DNA of 64,000 bases from NCBI GenBank assembly GCA_016788165.1, contig JAEUTH010000042.1, positions 225,347 to 289,346 on the forward strand. The letters run 5' to 3'. Source of the DNA: Bacteroidia bacterium. GTDB lineage: Bacteria > Bacteroidota > Bacteroidia > AKYH767-A > OLB10. This document shows, one piece after another, positions 54,410 to 63,135 of this stretch (positions are counted from its first letter, which is position 1; each line of letters begins with the position of its first letter). The notes beneath the pieces were generated by a model, which saw only the letters and a list, made by a program, of their open reading frames with translations, had not been told where the DNA came from and searched no databases. The position numbers and the translations under genes are program-made.

Positions 54410-55255
54410 CTACTTACCGCTTTTTATTTGGGCAATGAGTTTTTCGTTTAGGCGTACATAATTATCATCTCCATCGGCCTTAGCAATAGCCATTGATTGT
54501 TCGGCACTTGTCATTGCGCCTTTATTGTCTTTTAATTTATGTTGAATTTTAGCTTTCAGGTGGGCAATCCAATATGCTTTTGGGTTTGCCTGAAACGCTT
54601 TATCGGCCCACTGCAAAGCAAGGTTTTGGTCCTTATCGTTTTCGTAATAATAAGAAGCGGCAGCAAAATAAGGACGGCTATCATTAATTACATTTTTTTC
54701 AATGTTTTTCATAATTATCGGGTCAATATCAACAGCAAGTTTAAAAGCAACACGTGTTTTATCCCAACACAATTCAACCTGAGCTGTTTTAGCAGTAATA
54801 TCTGTCATATTTATTGTAAAGGTTTCAACGGCTTGTGCTAAAGTTGTTGGCTTTACTTTAAATCGCAATAATTCGTCAGCAGCTTTATAATCGCCCACAT
54901 TTCCGCCTAAGGTTAAATCTTTATATAACATCAACTCCCAACTATCGGCACCCGGTATTGAATATAAAGCATAAGTACCGGCTTTAACAGGCATGCCTTC
55001 AACGGTAACATCTTCGCCAAAAGTAATTTTAGTACTTGCATTTGCACCGGTACGCCAAACTTTACCAAAAGGAACTATATCGCCATAAATAGTACGCCCT
55101 TTAACTCCGGGTCTCGAATATTCAATGGTAACATCTGACAAAGCAAAACTTTGTTTTAAAGTTTGAGACGGACTAGGTGCAGGCGTTTTTAATCCTTGTG
55201 CATTTACGCTAAGCGATGTAGCTAAAACAGCCACATATAAAAGGTTCTTTTTCAT
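54410..55255 (-). CDS. DUF2911 domain-containing exported protein with TPR-like C-terminus
   Basis: The 281-aa protein has a signal peptide (about residues 1-19). The DUF2911 domain spans about 28-170, with VTIEYSRPGVKGRTIYG, VPFGKVWRTGANASTKI and AGTYALYSIPG. A helical region with one or two TPR-like repeats follows (about 190-275). DUF2911 is common in Bacteroidota and its function is unknown. TAGATTTG at 55281-55288 on the minus strand is a plausible -7 box (leader about 22 nt). Confidence 0.88.
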   Translation of the reverse strand: MKKNLLYVAVLATSLSVNAQGLKTPAPSPSQTLKQSFALSDVTIEYSRPGVKGRTIYGDIVPFGKVWRTGANASTKITFGEDVTVEGMPVKAGTYALYSIPGADSWELMLYKDLTLGGNVGDYKAADELLRFKVKPTTLAQAVETFTINMTDITAKTAQVELCWDKTRVAFKLAVDIDPIIMKNIEKNVINDSRPYFAAASYYYENDKDQNLALQWADKAFQANPKAYWIAHLKAKIQHKLKDNKGAMTSAEQSMAIAKADGDDNYVRLNEKLIAQIKSGK

Positions 55256-55280
55256 CTTATTTGATTTTAGTTTATGTGAG

Positions 55281-55288
55281 CAAATCTA
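55281..55288 (-). promoter_or_regulatory. Bacteroidota -7 box of the DUF2911 gene
   Basis: The minus strand reads TAGATTTG (TAnnTTTG), 26 nt before the ATG. The -33 box is not at the standard spacing. Confidence 0.4.
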
Positions 55289-55421
55289 TATGCTTACTTT
55301 CAAAATAATTTGTTAAAAATTACTTTCGTTTTTAAAAGTATCGCCAATAAAAAAGTTCTGTATTTTGTTACTGCTATTAAAAAACTTAAATACTACAGCA
55401 CAGATTCTCGAACAAAAAAAA

Positions 55422-55451
55422 TTTGCGCATAACCATAAATTATTACTTTTG
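55422..55451 (+). promoter_or_regulatory. acpP: Bacteroidota-type promoter of acpP-fabF
   Basis: TTTG (55422-55425), 18 nt, TACTTTTG (55444-55451) followed by CCCGC. A perfect -33/-7 match, predicting a leader of about 40 nt. Confidence 0.75.
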
Positions 55452-55494
55452 CCCGCTCTCAAAAATTAGCAACTAAAATTTAAAAACTCATACT

Positions 55495-55731
55495 ATGTCA
55501 GATATTGACTCAAAAGTTAAAAAAATAATCGTTGACAAATTAGGTGTTGACGAAGCTGAAATAACCAACGAATCAAGCTTTACCACCGATTTAGGTGCTG
55601 ATTCATTAGATACAGTTGAGCTTATTATGGAGTTTGAAAAAGAATTCAATATTTCTATTCCAGACGATCAAGCTGAAAAAATTCAAACAGTAGGTAACGC
55701 TATCGAATATATTGCCGCTAACGCGAAGTAA
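55495..55731 (+). CDS. acpP: Acyl carrier protein
   Basis: The 78-aa acidic protein carries fatty-acid chains on a phosphopantetheine arm attached to Ser37 in the DSL motif of [11 protein letters not shown]. Four-helix layout and length are standard. It has a consensus promoter and is followed 30 nt later by fabF. A short hairpin in that gap may reduce read-through so that ACP is made in excess over FabF. Confidence 0.97.
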   Translation: MSDIDSKVKKIIVDKLGVDEAEITNESSFTTDLGADSLDTVELIMEFEKEFNISIPDDQAEKIQTVGNAIEYIAANAK

Positions 55732-55745
55732 TCTTACTTCTTCTT
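55725..55745 (+). terminator. Weak hairpin between acpP and fabF (possible attenuator)
   Basis: GAAGTA (55725-55730) and TACTTC (55735-55740) flank a 4-nt loop and are followed by TTCTTTT. The stem is short, so partial termination at most is expected. Confidence 0.4.
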
Positions 55746-55761
55746 TTATCAGAAATACATT

Positions 55762-57018
55762 ATGGTGTTAAAACGCGTTGTTGTTACAGGTTTGGGTGCG
55801 ATTACGCCTTTAGGTAATTCGGTTTCTGAATATTGGAACGGATTAATTAATGGCGTATCGGGGTCGGCTGCAATCACACGTTTTGATGCTTCAAAGTTTA
55901 AAACACAATTTGGTTGTGAAGTAAAAAACTTTGATGTAGGCCAATATCTTGACCGTAAAGAAGCACGTAAAATGGACTTGTTTACCCATTTTGCCATTGC
56001 ATCCAGTGTACAAGGTGTAGCCGATGCCGGTATTGAAGATAATGCTGAAATAAATAAAGATCGTGTAGGGGTTATTTGGGGCTCGGGTATTGGAGGTTTA
56101 CGTACTTTCCAGGACGAAGTATCGGCTTTTGCCTTAAGCGATGGCACACCCCGCTTTAACCCATTCTTTATTCCTAAAATGATAGCCGATATTGCACCCG
56201 GATTAATTTCGATGCGTTTCGGTTTCAGGGGGCCTAATTTTACAACAGTAAGTGCCTGTGCAAGTAGTACCAATGCACTTATTGATGCCTTTAATTATAT
56301 CCGATTAGGCAAGGCCGATATAATAATTAGTGGTGGCAGCGAAGCAGCCATTAACGAAGCCGGAGTGGGTGGCTTTAATGCATTGCATGCCATGAGCACC
56401 CGTAACGATTCGCCACAAACAGCATCACGACCTTTTGATAAGGACAGAGATGGTTTTGTGTTAGGCGAAGGCGGTGGTTGTATTGTTTTAGAAGAATATG
56501 AACATGCTGTAAAGCGTGGTGCAAAAATTTATGCCGAAGTAAAAGGTGGTGGTATGAGTGCTGATGCCTATCACATGACAGCACCACATCCCGAAGGTTT
56601 GGGCGCATACAACGTAATGTTAAATGTGTTGAGCGATGCCGAAATGCAACCGCATGAAATTGACTATATTAATGTGCATGGCACTTCAACACCTATTGGC
56701 GATCCACAAGAAATAAAAGCTATACAACGTGCCTTTGGTGATGAAGCTTTTAAACTAAATATCAGTTCAACCAAATCAATGCATGGTCATTTATTAGGTG
56801 GTGCTGGTGCCATTGAGTCTATTGCTACCATATTGGCTGTTAAAAACGATATTGTTCCACCAACCATTAACCATTTTACTGACGACCCCGAGTTTGACAC
56901 GCGTTTAAACCTTACTTTTAATAAAGCACAACATCGTGTAATACGTGCTGCACTAAGTAACACTTTTGGGTTTGGCGGGCATAATGCCAGCGTAATATTT
57001 AAAAAGCACGAAGCTTAA
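55762..57018 (+). CDS. fabF: Beta-ketoacyl-ACP synthase II
   Basis: The 418-aa enzyme elongates acyl-ACP with malonyl-ACP in fatty-acid synthesis. The nucleophile Cys166 lies in TVSACASSTNA, and the two catalytic His residues are in VHGTSTPIGD (about residues 301-310) and KSMHGHLLGGAGA (about 333-345). Length matches FabF (about 412-420 aa). It overlaps the convergent rlmN gene by 4 nt at their ends. Confidence 0.96.
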   Translation: MVLKRVVVTGLGAITPLGNSVSEYWNGLINGVSGSAAITRFDASKFKTQFGCEVKNFDVGQYLDRKEARKMDLFTHFAIASSVQGVADAGIEDNAEINKDRVGVIWGSGIGGLRTFQDEVSAFALSDGTPRFNPFFIPKMIADIAPGLISMRFGFRGPNFTTVSACASSTNALIDAFNYIRLGKADIIISGGSEAAINEAGVGGFNALHAMSTRNDSPQTASRPFDKDRDGFVLGEGGGCIVLEEYEHAVKRGAKIYAEVKGGGMSADAYHMTAPHPEGLGAYNVMLNVLSDAEMQPHEIDYINVHGTSTPIGDPQEIKAIQRAFGDEAFKLNISSTKSMHGHLLGGAGAIESIATILAVKNDIVPPTINHFTDDPEFDTRLNLTFNKAQHRVIRAALSNTFGFGGHNASVIFKKHEA

Positions 57019-58061
57019 TTTTTCAAGGATTTATTGGCTAACTGACCACAGGCGGCATCAATATCTTTGCCCCTGCTTCTACGCATGTTTACAATTAATC
57101 CTTTTTGCAACAAAAATTGTTGAAATGCATACATCCGGTCTTCAACAGCATTTATAAATGAGCCCCCATCAATAGGGTTATACTCTATTAAATTTATTTT
57201 GCAGGGAACAGCTTTGCTAAAAGTCCAAAGCTGATGTGCATCTTCTAAACTATCATTAAAATTATTAAACACAATGTACTCAAGCGTAATTGCATTGCGT
57301 GTTTTATTGTAAAAATATTGAAGTGCTGTTTTTAGTACTTCTAAGTTATTGTGTTCATTAATGGGCATTATTTGGTCGCGCTTTTTATCATTAGCCGCAT
57401 GTAATGATAAAGCCAAATTAAACTTCACCTGATCATCGCCCAGCTTATGAATCATTTTTGCAATGCCTGCTGTACTAACTGTTATACGTTTGGGTGCCAT
57501 ATTTAGGCCCTGTTGTGAAGTGATGTGTGCTATTGATTTGAGAACGTTTGCATAATTAAGCAAAGGCTCGCCCATGCCCATATAAACAATGTTGCTTAAT
57601 GGCATTTGATAATGCGTTTCGGCTTGTTGTTTAATTATTGCCACCTGATCAAATATTTCATCAGCATTAAGGTTTCGTACTCTGTCTAATTTGCCGGTAG
57701 CACAAAACTTACAGGTTAAGCTGCAACCTACTTGCGATGAAACACAGGCAGTCATACGGGTTTCGGTTGGAATTAATACACCTTCAACCACATTACCATC
57801 ATACAATTTAAATGCATTTTTTATTGTACGGTCGTTACTTACTTGTTTGGTTTCAACAGTTACGTTATTAATAACAAAGTGCTTTTGAAGCATCTCAATT
57901 TGTGGCTTGCTTAAATTGTTCATGCTTTCAAATTGGGTGGCAGCATGTTTCCAAAGCCAATCGTACACTTGTTGGGCACGGTATTTTTTATCGCCTTGTG
58001 CAATAAAAAAATCCTGCAATTGCTGTAAGGTTAATGCTCTGATGTCGGCCCGGTTTTCCAT
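57015..58061 (-). CDS. rlmN: 23S rRNA (adenine(2503)-C(2))-methyltransferase / tRNA m2A37
   Basis: The 348-aa radical-SAM enzyme has the CxxxCxxC cluster ligands at C113, C117 and C120 (CSLTCKFC) and the two catalytic cysteines expected at the C-terminus (C338 in AACGQL) and in the middle of the protein. RlmN methylates A2503 of 23S rRNA and A37 of some tRNAs. Cfr-type resistance enzymes share the motifs, but the N-terminal domain and length fit RlmN. The only -7 box seen ends 5 nt before the ATG, which predicts a leaderless or nearly leaderless mRNA. Confidence 0.94.
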   Translation of the reverse strand: MENRADIRALTLQQLQDFFIAQGDKKYRAQQVYDWLWKHAATQFESMNNLSKPQIEMLQKHFVINNVTVETKQVSNDRTIKNAFKLYDGNVVEGVLIPTETRMTACVSSQVGCSLTCKFCATGKLDRVRNLNADEIFDQVAIIKQQAETHYQMPLSNIVYMGMGEPLLNYANVLKSIAHITSQQGLNMAPKRITVSTAGIAKMIHKLGDDQVKFNLALSLHAANDKKRDQIMPINEHNNLEVLKTALQYFYNKTRNAITLEYIVFNNFNDSLEDAHQLWTFSKAVPCKINLIEYNPIDGGSFINAVEDRMYAFQQFLLQKGLIVNMRRSRGKDIDAACGQLANKSLKN

Positions 58062-58066
58062 TGTTG

Positions 58067-58074
58067 CAAAGATA
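58067..58074 (-). promoter_or_regulatory. rlmN: -7 box of rlmN, 5 nt before the ATG
   Basis: The minus strand reads TATCTTTG, then CAACA, then ATG. With transcription starting about 4-6 nt after the box, the mRNA would start at or next to the ATG. Confidence 0.5.
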
Positions 58075-58160
58075 GGTTTTATAACTAAATTACTTGTCCC
58101 GTAGCTGTTTGCAATGGTTTAAAGATTGATTAAACCCAAAAAACATGATGTATAATACCG

Positions 58161-58168
58161 TAGGTTTG
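58161..58168 (+). promoter_or_regulatory. Possible -7 box of the amidohydrolase gene
   Basis: TAGGTTTG (TAnnTTTG), 21 nt before the ATG at 58190. No -33 box at 18 nt. Confidence 0.35.
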
Positions 58169-58189
58169 TGTTAAATTTTCTTGTCAATT

Positions 58190-59371
58190 ATGCAACGCTA
58201 TTACACTGCCAACTATATTTTCACAATAGATGCAGCACCAATAAAAGATGGCTATTTGCTTATGGATGGCAACACCGTGGTTGCTGTTAGCTCTAAACCT
58301 ATTGAAACAAATATTGCCTTACAAAAGTTGGAAGGATTTATTGTACCCGGCTTTGTAAATGCACATTGCCATTTAGAACTCTCCTACTTAAAAAATCAAA
58401 TTACACCGGGCACCGGTTTGGTAAACTTTGTAAAAAACATTTTAGCTATCAGAGCTAATTATGGTTTGACGTTGATTAAGGATTGTATTGAAAGTGCCTA
58501 TGAAGAAATGTACGAAAATGGCATTGTGGCTGTAGCCGACATTTCGAATGATGATTTTACATTTAATGCCAAAGCAGATACACGCATTTACTTCCATACA
58601 CTTATTGAAGCATTTGATATTGTACCTGCACAAACCAAAACAATATTTGATAAGTGCCTGGAGCTTACCAAAACATTACAGCAATTAGCACCTAACAACC
58701 AAGCCCACAGTATTGTACCACATGCAGCATATACCGTAACCCCTGCATTGTTTAAACTTATAAAAGGCCATGCCACCAAGCACCAACAGCTACAAAGCAT
58801 GCATAATCAGGAGTGTGTTGCCGAAAGTCAAATGTTTGAGAATAAGCGTGGTGCCTTTTATGACTTTTTTACGCAACATGGGTCAATGGCACATTTTGAA
58901 TCTACAGGCAAAAACTCATTGCTATCCGTGCTTCCTAATCTTAGCAATGAAAAAACACTTTTAGTGCATAACACTTTTACTGATGGCAATGACATAGCGA
59001 AAGCAATGGCATTGCATAAAAAATTGTTTTGGTGTTTTTGCCCCAATGCTAATTTATATATTGAAAACCGTTTACCTGATTTTGATGTGTTTATAAATGC
59101 CGGAACTACTTGTTGCCTTGGTACTGATAGTTATGCCAGTAATTATACGTTAAATCTGTTGGATGAAATTAAAACCATACTCAAATTTAAACCACATTAC
59201 CCGTTTGAAATGTTATTAAAATGGGCTACGCTTAACGGTGCGCAATTTTTAGGGTTAGATTATTTGGGCAGCATAACGGCAGGTAAAAAACCGGGTATTA
59301 ATTTAATTACGAATTGTGATGCATCAACCTTAAACATTACTACGCAAAGCAAGGTTAAACGTTTACATTAA
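58190..59371 (+). CDS. Amidohydrolase family deaminase (candidate aminodeoxyfutalosine deaminase)
   Basis: The ATG at 58190 gives 393 aa. The ORF can be extended 3 codons to a TTG. Zinc-site features of the cytosine/S-adenosylhomocysteine deaminase branch are present: NAHCHLELSYL (HxH near residues 59-61), PHAAYTV, MHNQE, HNTF and LGTDSYASN (catalytic Asp). Among Bacteroidota with the futalosine pathway, such an enzyme could deaminate aminodeoxyfutalosine, and mqnA is at 9.6 kb. That role is inferred from pathway need, not sequence proof; guanine or adenosine-like deaminase activity is an alternative. Confidence 0.78.
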   Translation: MQRYYTANYIFTIDAAPIKDGYLLMDGNTVVAVSSKPIETNIALQKLEGFIVPGFVNAHCHLELSYLKNQITPGTGLVNFVKNILAIRANYGLTLIKDCIESAYEEMYENGIVAVADISNDDFTFNAKADTRIYFHTLIEAFDIVPAQTKTIFDKCLELTKTLQQLAPNNQAHSIVPHAAYTVTPALFKLIKGHATKHQQLQSMHNQECVAESQMFENKRGAFYDFFTQHGSMAHFESTGKNSLLSVLPNLSNEKTLLVHNTFTDGNDIAKAMALHKKLFWCFCPNANLYIENRLPDFDVFINAGTTCCLGTDSYASNYTLNLLDEIKTILKFKPHYPFEMLLKWATLNGAQFLGLDYLGSITAGKKPGINLITNCDASTLNITTQSKVKRLH

Positions 59372-59383
59372 AAATATCAAAGG

Positions 59384-59947
59384 CTACCACTCATCTTTTT
59401 TTACTTCTTTAACCGCTGTAATTGCTTTTGTAAAATCGGCAGCAATTTTTTTACAGTTTTCGTCTGTTTGTTTTAAGTAATAATCGTAGTTTGGCTGATA
59501 GGATTGTTGTGTTTTATCCTGCCACCTTTCAATAGCATAATAGCTGGGTTGTTTCCAATTTATTTCGGTTAATTTATAGCGGCAGCGACCGTTTCTAAAT
59601 TCTAATTTCAAACTATACTGCACATCGCCTGCAGGTGTAATTACATCGTTTTTTTTATCAGTAGGATTAAATATTTTAAAACGTGCTTTTAGTAACATGG
59701 TGCCGGTTTCTCTGTCTTTTTCACGCAAAACGTCTGATGGATTTTTATAGTATCCCATTAACCACGTAAATGCCTTATCATACAATTGCTCCTTAGTTAA
59801 ACCCTCAGTTGTAACAACTGCAGTATAAGTTATCAGTTTTGTTTCGGCATCAACCGGCAAGCTTTGCTGTGCAAAAGCATTTGTGCCACCAAGTAGCAGT
59901 AACCATATAGTAACTGTAACACCGGTATGTTTTATAAAGATATTCAT
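59384..59947 (-). CDS. DUF4468 domain exported protein
   Basis: The 187-aa protein has a signal peptide (about residues 1-27, ending NAFAQ) and a DUF4468 domain (about 32-135) with a TBP-like fold, starting with LPVDAETKLITYTAVV and followed by LYDKAFTWLMGYY. DUF4468 is frequent in Bacteroidota periplasmic proteins; function is unknown. It is 10 nt downstream of the D,D-carboxypeptidase gene and is probably co-transcribed. Confidence 0.85.
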   Translation of the reverse strand: MNIFIKHTGVTVTIWLLLLGGTNAFAQQSLPVDAETKLITYTAVVTTEGLTKEQLYDKAFTWLMGYYKNPSDVLREKDRETGTMLLKARFKIFNPTDKKNDVITPAGDVQYSLKLEFRNGRCRYKLTEINWKQPSYYAIERWQDKTQQSYQPNYDYYLKQTDENCKKIAADFTKAITAVKEVKKDEW

Positions 59948-59957
59948 AAGTAACAGA

Positions 59958-61583
59958 TTAAGATAAAGGCACTTTTACCCGCTGGCCAATACGTATTTGA
60001 TTATTAGTAATTCGGTTTATTTTTTTTATTTCATCAATGCCATTAAGCTTATAACGTTGGGCAATATTCCATAACGTATCGCCCGATTGCACGGTATGCA
60101 TTATATAATTTGGCTTTGTATAAATTTGATTGGCCGAATCGGTTGTTGCTGTAATTACTTCGGTCGAAGTTTGATTTTCATTGGCTACCGCTGCCGGTAC
60201 CTGCACTTTATATGGAACCAGTTTTTTCATTTCAACCATTATAGTCAGGTTTTGACCTTTACGAACGGTTGTTGATTTAAGCCTGTTCCATTTTTTAATT
60301 TCCGAAACGGTTACATGATACTTATTGGCGATACGGCCCATGGTTTCGCCCGATTTTACTTTATGCGTTTTACGAGCGGTTTCGATTACGGTTTTATATC
60401 TGATTTCTTCGTTGGCACCGACTACTACTTCGTTTTTTACCGATGCAGGTATCTTGCGTGCTACGGCACTGTAGTTAAAATCTTCGTTACAATAACCCGG
60501 TTTTGCTTGTTGCAATAAGGTGTCGGGTAATACTGTACCCATTTCGCCTAATGCCAATGCTTTGTAATAATTATTGCATAAGCCTGCCACTAATAAATTG
60601 CGTTGCCATACTGAGTGATGACCTAAAACAATAGCTATTAACCTGTGATTATATCTTTTGGAAGTAGCTAATAAGCAAAATCCTGCACGTTTGGTAAATC
60701 CGGTTTTTAATCCATCTATTTCATTTACATAATCGCGTACGAGCCCGTTGTGATTACGGATTGAATAAGTACTTCGTCCATTATCAACAGTGGCATAGCC
60801 CATAGCAGCAATTTCTACCAAATCATCATGCTTTAAGGCTTCCTTTGCAAGCAACAACAAATCATGTGGCGATGCGCTATTATCTAATTCGGCCCTATAA
60901 GCAGGCAAGCCCGATGGATTGGTAAAAAAGGTGTTATACATTTTCAGTTCCTGCGCCCGCTGATTCATCATAACAATAAATGCATCTAAATTACCACCGG
61001 CTGTGTGCTTACCAATAAGCTGTGCTGCATAATTGTTTGATTCAATCATGGTCATTTTAAGCAAATCGCGTAGGGTGTAAGTTATGGTTGTAGTAATAAC
61101 TTTTTTGCGCCTGCTGCGCCTGCGGCCGGTATATATGGTACGTTGTGAGGTTAATTTTATTTCATCATTCCAATTTACTTTACCAGCATTTAAAGCTTCA
61201 ATTACAAGTAAGCTAGTCATTACTTTTGATACCGATGCAATGGGATAGGCATAGTTCATATCCTTTTGCCAAACAATGGTATTGCTTTCTAAATCATATA
61301 AAAGGCCTGCCCTGAAATTTAAAGAATCAGTACTTAATGCATGGCTAAAATCATAATTAAATACATTATCAAATTCAATTTGTGTATTGCCCAACTGCAA
61401 CGAATCGGCCCATTCTAATGTATCTGTTTCATCATCTTCACCTAATAAAATTACAGCCATACTATCTTCGGCAGCCTGATCGTCAAGCTCTTCTACTTGT
61501 GCATGCGCATTAAGACTAAAGCACAATACTGCCATGCATAACCATGCCCATTGCAGTATGTGTCTTATAAAGTTCGATTTCAT
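59958..61583 (-). CDS. D-alanyl-D-alanine carboxypeptidase (penicillin-binding protein) with two LysM domains
   Basis: The 541-aa exported protein (signal peptide about residues 1-29) has a DacA-type serine peptidase domain (about 75-345) with SxxK (S117, K120), SxN (S182, N184) and KTG (293-295). Two C-terminal LysM domains at about 410-455 and 495-540 bind peptidoglycan. An unusual basic stretch, GRRRSRRKK (about 153-161), lies inside the catalytic domain between SxxK and SxN. Such enzymes trim the terminal D-Ala of stem peptides. It pairs with the DUF4468 gene downstream. Confidence 0.92.
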   Translation of the reverse strand: MKSNFIRHILQWAWLCMAVLCFSLNAHAQVEELDDQAAEDSMAVILLGEDDETDTLEWADSLQLGNTQIEFDNVFNYDFSHALSTDSLNFRAGLLYDLESNTIVWQKDMNYAYPIASVSKVMTSLLVIEALNAGKVNWNDEIKLTSQRTIYTGRRRSRRKKVITTTITYTLRDLLKMTMIESNNYAAQLIGKHTAGGNLDAFIVMMNQRAQELKMYNTFFTNPSGLPAYRAELDNSASPHDLLLLAKEALKHDDLVEIAAMGYATVDNGRSTYSIRNHNGLVRDYVNEIDGLKTGFTKRAGFCLLATSKRYNHRLIAIVLGHHSVWQRNLLVAGLCNNYYKALALGEMGTVLPDTLLQQAKPGYCNEDFNYSAVARKIPASVKNEVVVGANEEIRYKTVIETARKTHKVKSGETMGRIANKYHVTVSEIKKWNRLKSTTVRKGQNLTIMVEMKKLVPYKVQVPAAVANENQTSTEVITATTDSANQIYTKPNYIMHTVQSGDTLWNIAQRYKLNGIDEIKKINRITNNQIRIGQRVKVPLS

Positions 61584-61801
61584 TTGCTTGCAAGTTTAAT
61601 CAGAATAGATGGTTTCTTATTTTTAGTAACCATCTATTTTACACAATATTGTGTTAATTGTAAATAATGCGTAAAGCCTTTATTTACAGGCATTTCGAAG
61701 GCACATAAAAAAAGTAATTACAATAAATTACTTTCATAAATTGTATATGCACTTTTTAATAAGTTGCTATTTGCAAGTTTTTAAAAATAAAAATGTAATC
61801 A

Positions 61802-63010
61802 TTACTTGAGTCCGGCAAAGCGTTCATCGGCCATTTGCCTGATGGCATTACCAATGGCCAGCGATGCTGTAGCAGCAGGCGATGGTGCATTAAGCACATG
61901 CAATGCATTGCCTTTATGTTCGATTTTAAAATCATCAATCATATTACCATCAGCATCTAATGCCATTGCACGCACACCTGCACGACCCGGCTTTAAATCG
62001 TCCATGGTTAAGCCGGGTAGCATGCGTTGTAATCGTTCTAAAAAAAGTTTTTTCGAAAATGCACGTTTGTATTCATCTAAGCCAAAGCGCCAATGTTTAT
62101 AAAACAATTTCCAGGTGCCTTTATAGAATAATGCATCGGCCGTGTCGGCTAAATCAAAATCGGATTTACCATAACCTTCGCGCTTAAATGTAAATACGGC
62201 ATTGGGGCCACATTCGGTTTCGCCACTAACCATACGTGTAAAGTGTACACCCAAAAACGGAAACTCCGGATTAGGCACCGGATAAATCAGGTTACGCACT
62301 TTATGCCTGCCTGCTTCGGTAAGGTCATAATAGTCGCCTCTGAAACCTACAATTTTCATATTGGGTTTAACACCTTCTTTCAATGCAATTTTATCGCAAT
62401 ACAAACCGGTGCAGTTAATTATATAGCGCCCTTTAAAATTTCCTTTTTTAGTTACTACCGTAGTGGCATCTGTATGATGCTCAAAGCCTTTTACTTCGTG
62501 GTTTTCGAGTACTTTACTACCTGCAAACTGTTGCTCAATTATTTGCACATAGGTACGTGCCACCTGTGCAAAATCAATTATACCGGTACAAGGCACCCAA
62601 ATTCCTTCTATGCCGCGTGCAAATGGTTCGATATCTTGTATTTGTTGTGCATTAATTTTTTCAATCCCTTCAACACCATTTTGTAATCCATTATTAAAAG
62701 CCTTGTTCATATAAGGCAATTCCGATTGATGCGTGGCTACAATAATTTTACCGCATATATCGTGTTTGATGTGATATTGTTTTGCAAAAGCAACTAACTC
62801 GCGCCTGCCATCTACACAATTTTTTGCTTTGTATGAACCGGGTTTATAATACAAACCCGAGTGTATAACTCCGGAGTTATGCCCGGTTTGATGTGCAGCA
62901 ATGGTATCTTTTTCGAGCACTAAAATTTTTAAATGCGGGTGATGCGTATTTAGCTTCAATGCTGCTGCAGTACCTACAATACCACCACCTATTACAATTA
63001 TATCGTACAT
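61802..63010 (-). CDS. lhgO: L-2-hydroxyglutarate oxidase
   Basis: The chosen start at 63010 gives 402 aa. An upstream ATG at 63040 lies on the other side of the -7 box. The enzyme starts with the FAD-binding dinucleotide motif GGGIVG and continues QTGHNSGVIHSGLYY and GFRGDYYDL, characteristic of LhgO/YgaF. It oxidises L-2-hydroxyglutarate to 2-oxoglutarate and passes electrons to the membrane quinone pool. D-amino-acid oxidase-like or glycerol-3-phosphate dehydrogenase folds are relatives. Its -7 box ends 6 nt before the ATG. Confidence 0.93.
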   Translation of the reverse strand: MYDIIVIGGGIVGTAAALKLNTHHPHLKILVLEKDTIAAHQTGHNSGVIHSGLYYKPGSYKAKNCVDGRRELVAFAKQYHIKHDICGKIIVATHQSELPYMNKAFNNGLQNGVEGIEKINAQQIQDIEPFARGIEGIWVPCTGIIDFAQVARTYVQIIEQQFAGSKVLENHEVKGFEHHTDATTVVTKKGNFKGRYIINCTGLYCDKIALKEGVKPNMKIVGFRGDYYDLTEAGRHKVRNLIYPVPNPEFPFLGVHFTRMVSGETECGPNAVFTFKREGYGKSDFDLADTADALFYKGTWKLFYKHWRFGLDEYKRAFSKKLFLERLQRMLPGLTMDDLKPGRAGVRAMALDADGNMIDDFKIEHKGNALHVLNAPSPAATASLAIGNAIRQMADERFAGLK

Positions 63011-63016
63011 AGGGCG

Positions 63017-63024
63017 CAAAGATA
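63017..63024 (-). promoter_or_regulatory. lhgO: -7 box of lhgO, 6 nt before the ATG
   Basis: The minus strand reads TATCTTTG, then CGCCCT, then ATG at 63010. This predicts a leader of only about 0-3 nt. Confidence 0.5.
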
Positions 63025-63121
63025 ACACAGCACAGCACACTGAAAATATTTTGTTAGGCCTTTATTAAAATGATTTAACCATTGTTTTACGTTACGTAAA
63101 AAAAATAAAAAATGGCTTTAC

Positions 63122-63129
63122 TATCTTTG
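63122..63129 (+). promoter_or_regulatory. -7 box of the MarC-family gene, 6 nt before the ATG
   Basis: TATCTTTG, then CCCGAT, then ATG at 63136. It lies inside the longer ORF and decides the start. It predicts a nearly leaderless mRNA. Confidence 0.5.
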
Positions 63130-63135
63130 CCCGAT

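Noticed and set aside
57015..58061. RlmN-like gene as cfr resistance gene
   Set aside because: N-terminal domain, length and lack of mobile context fit RlmN.
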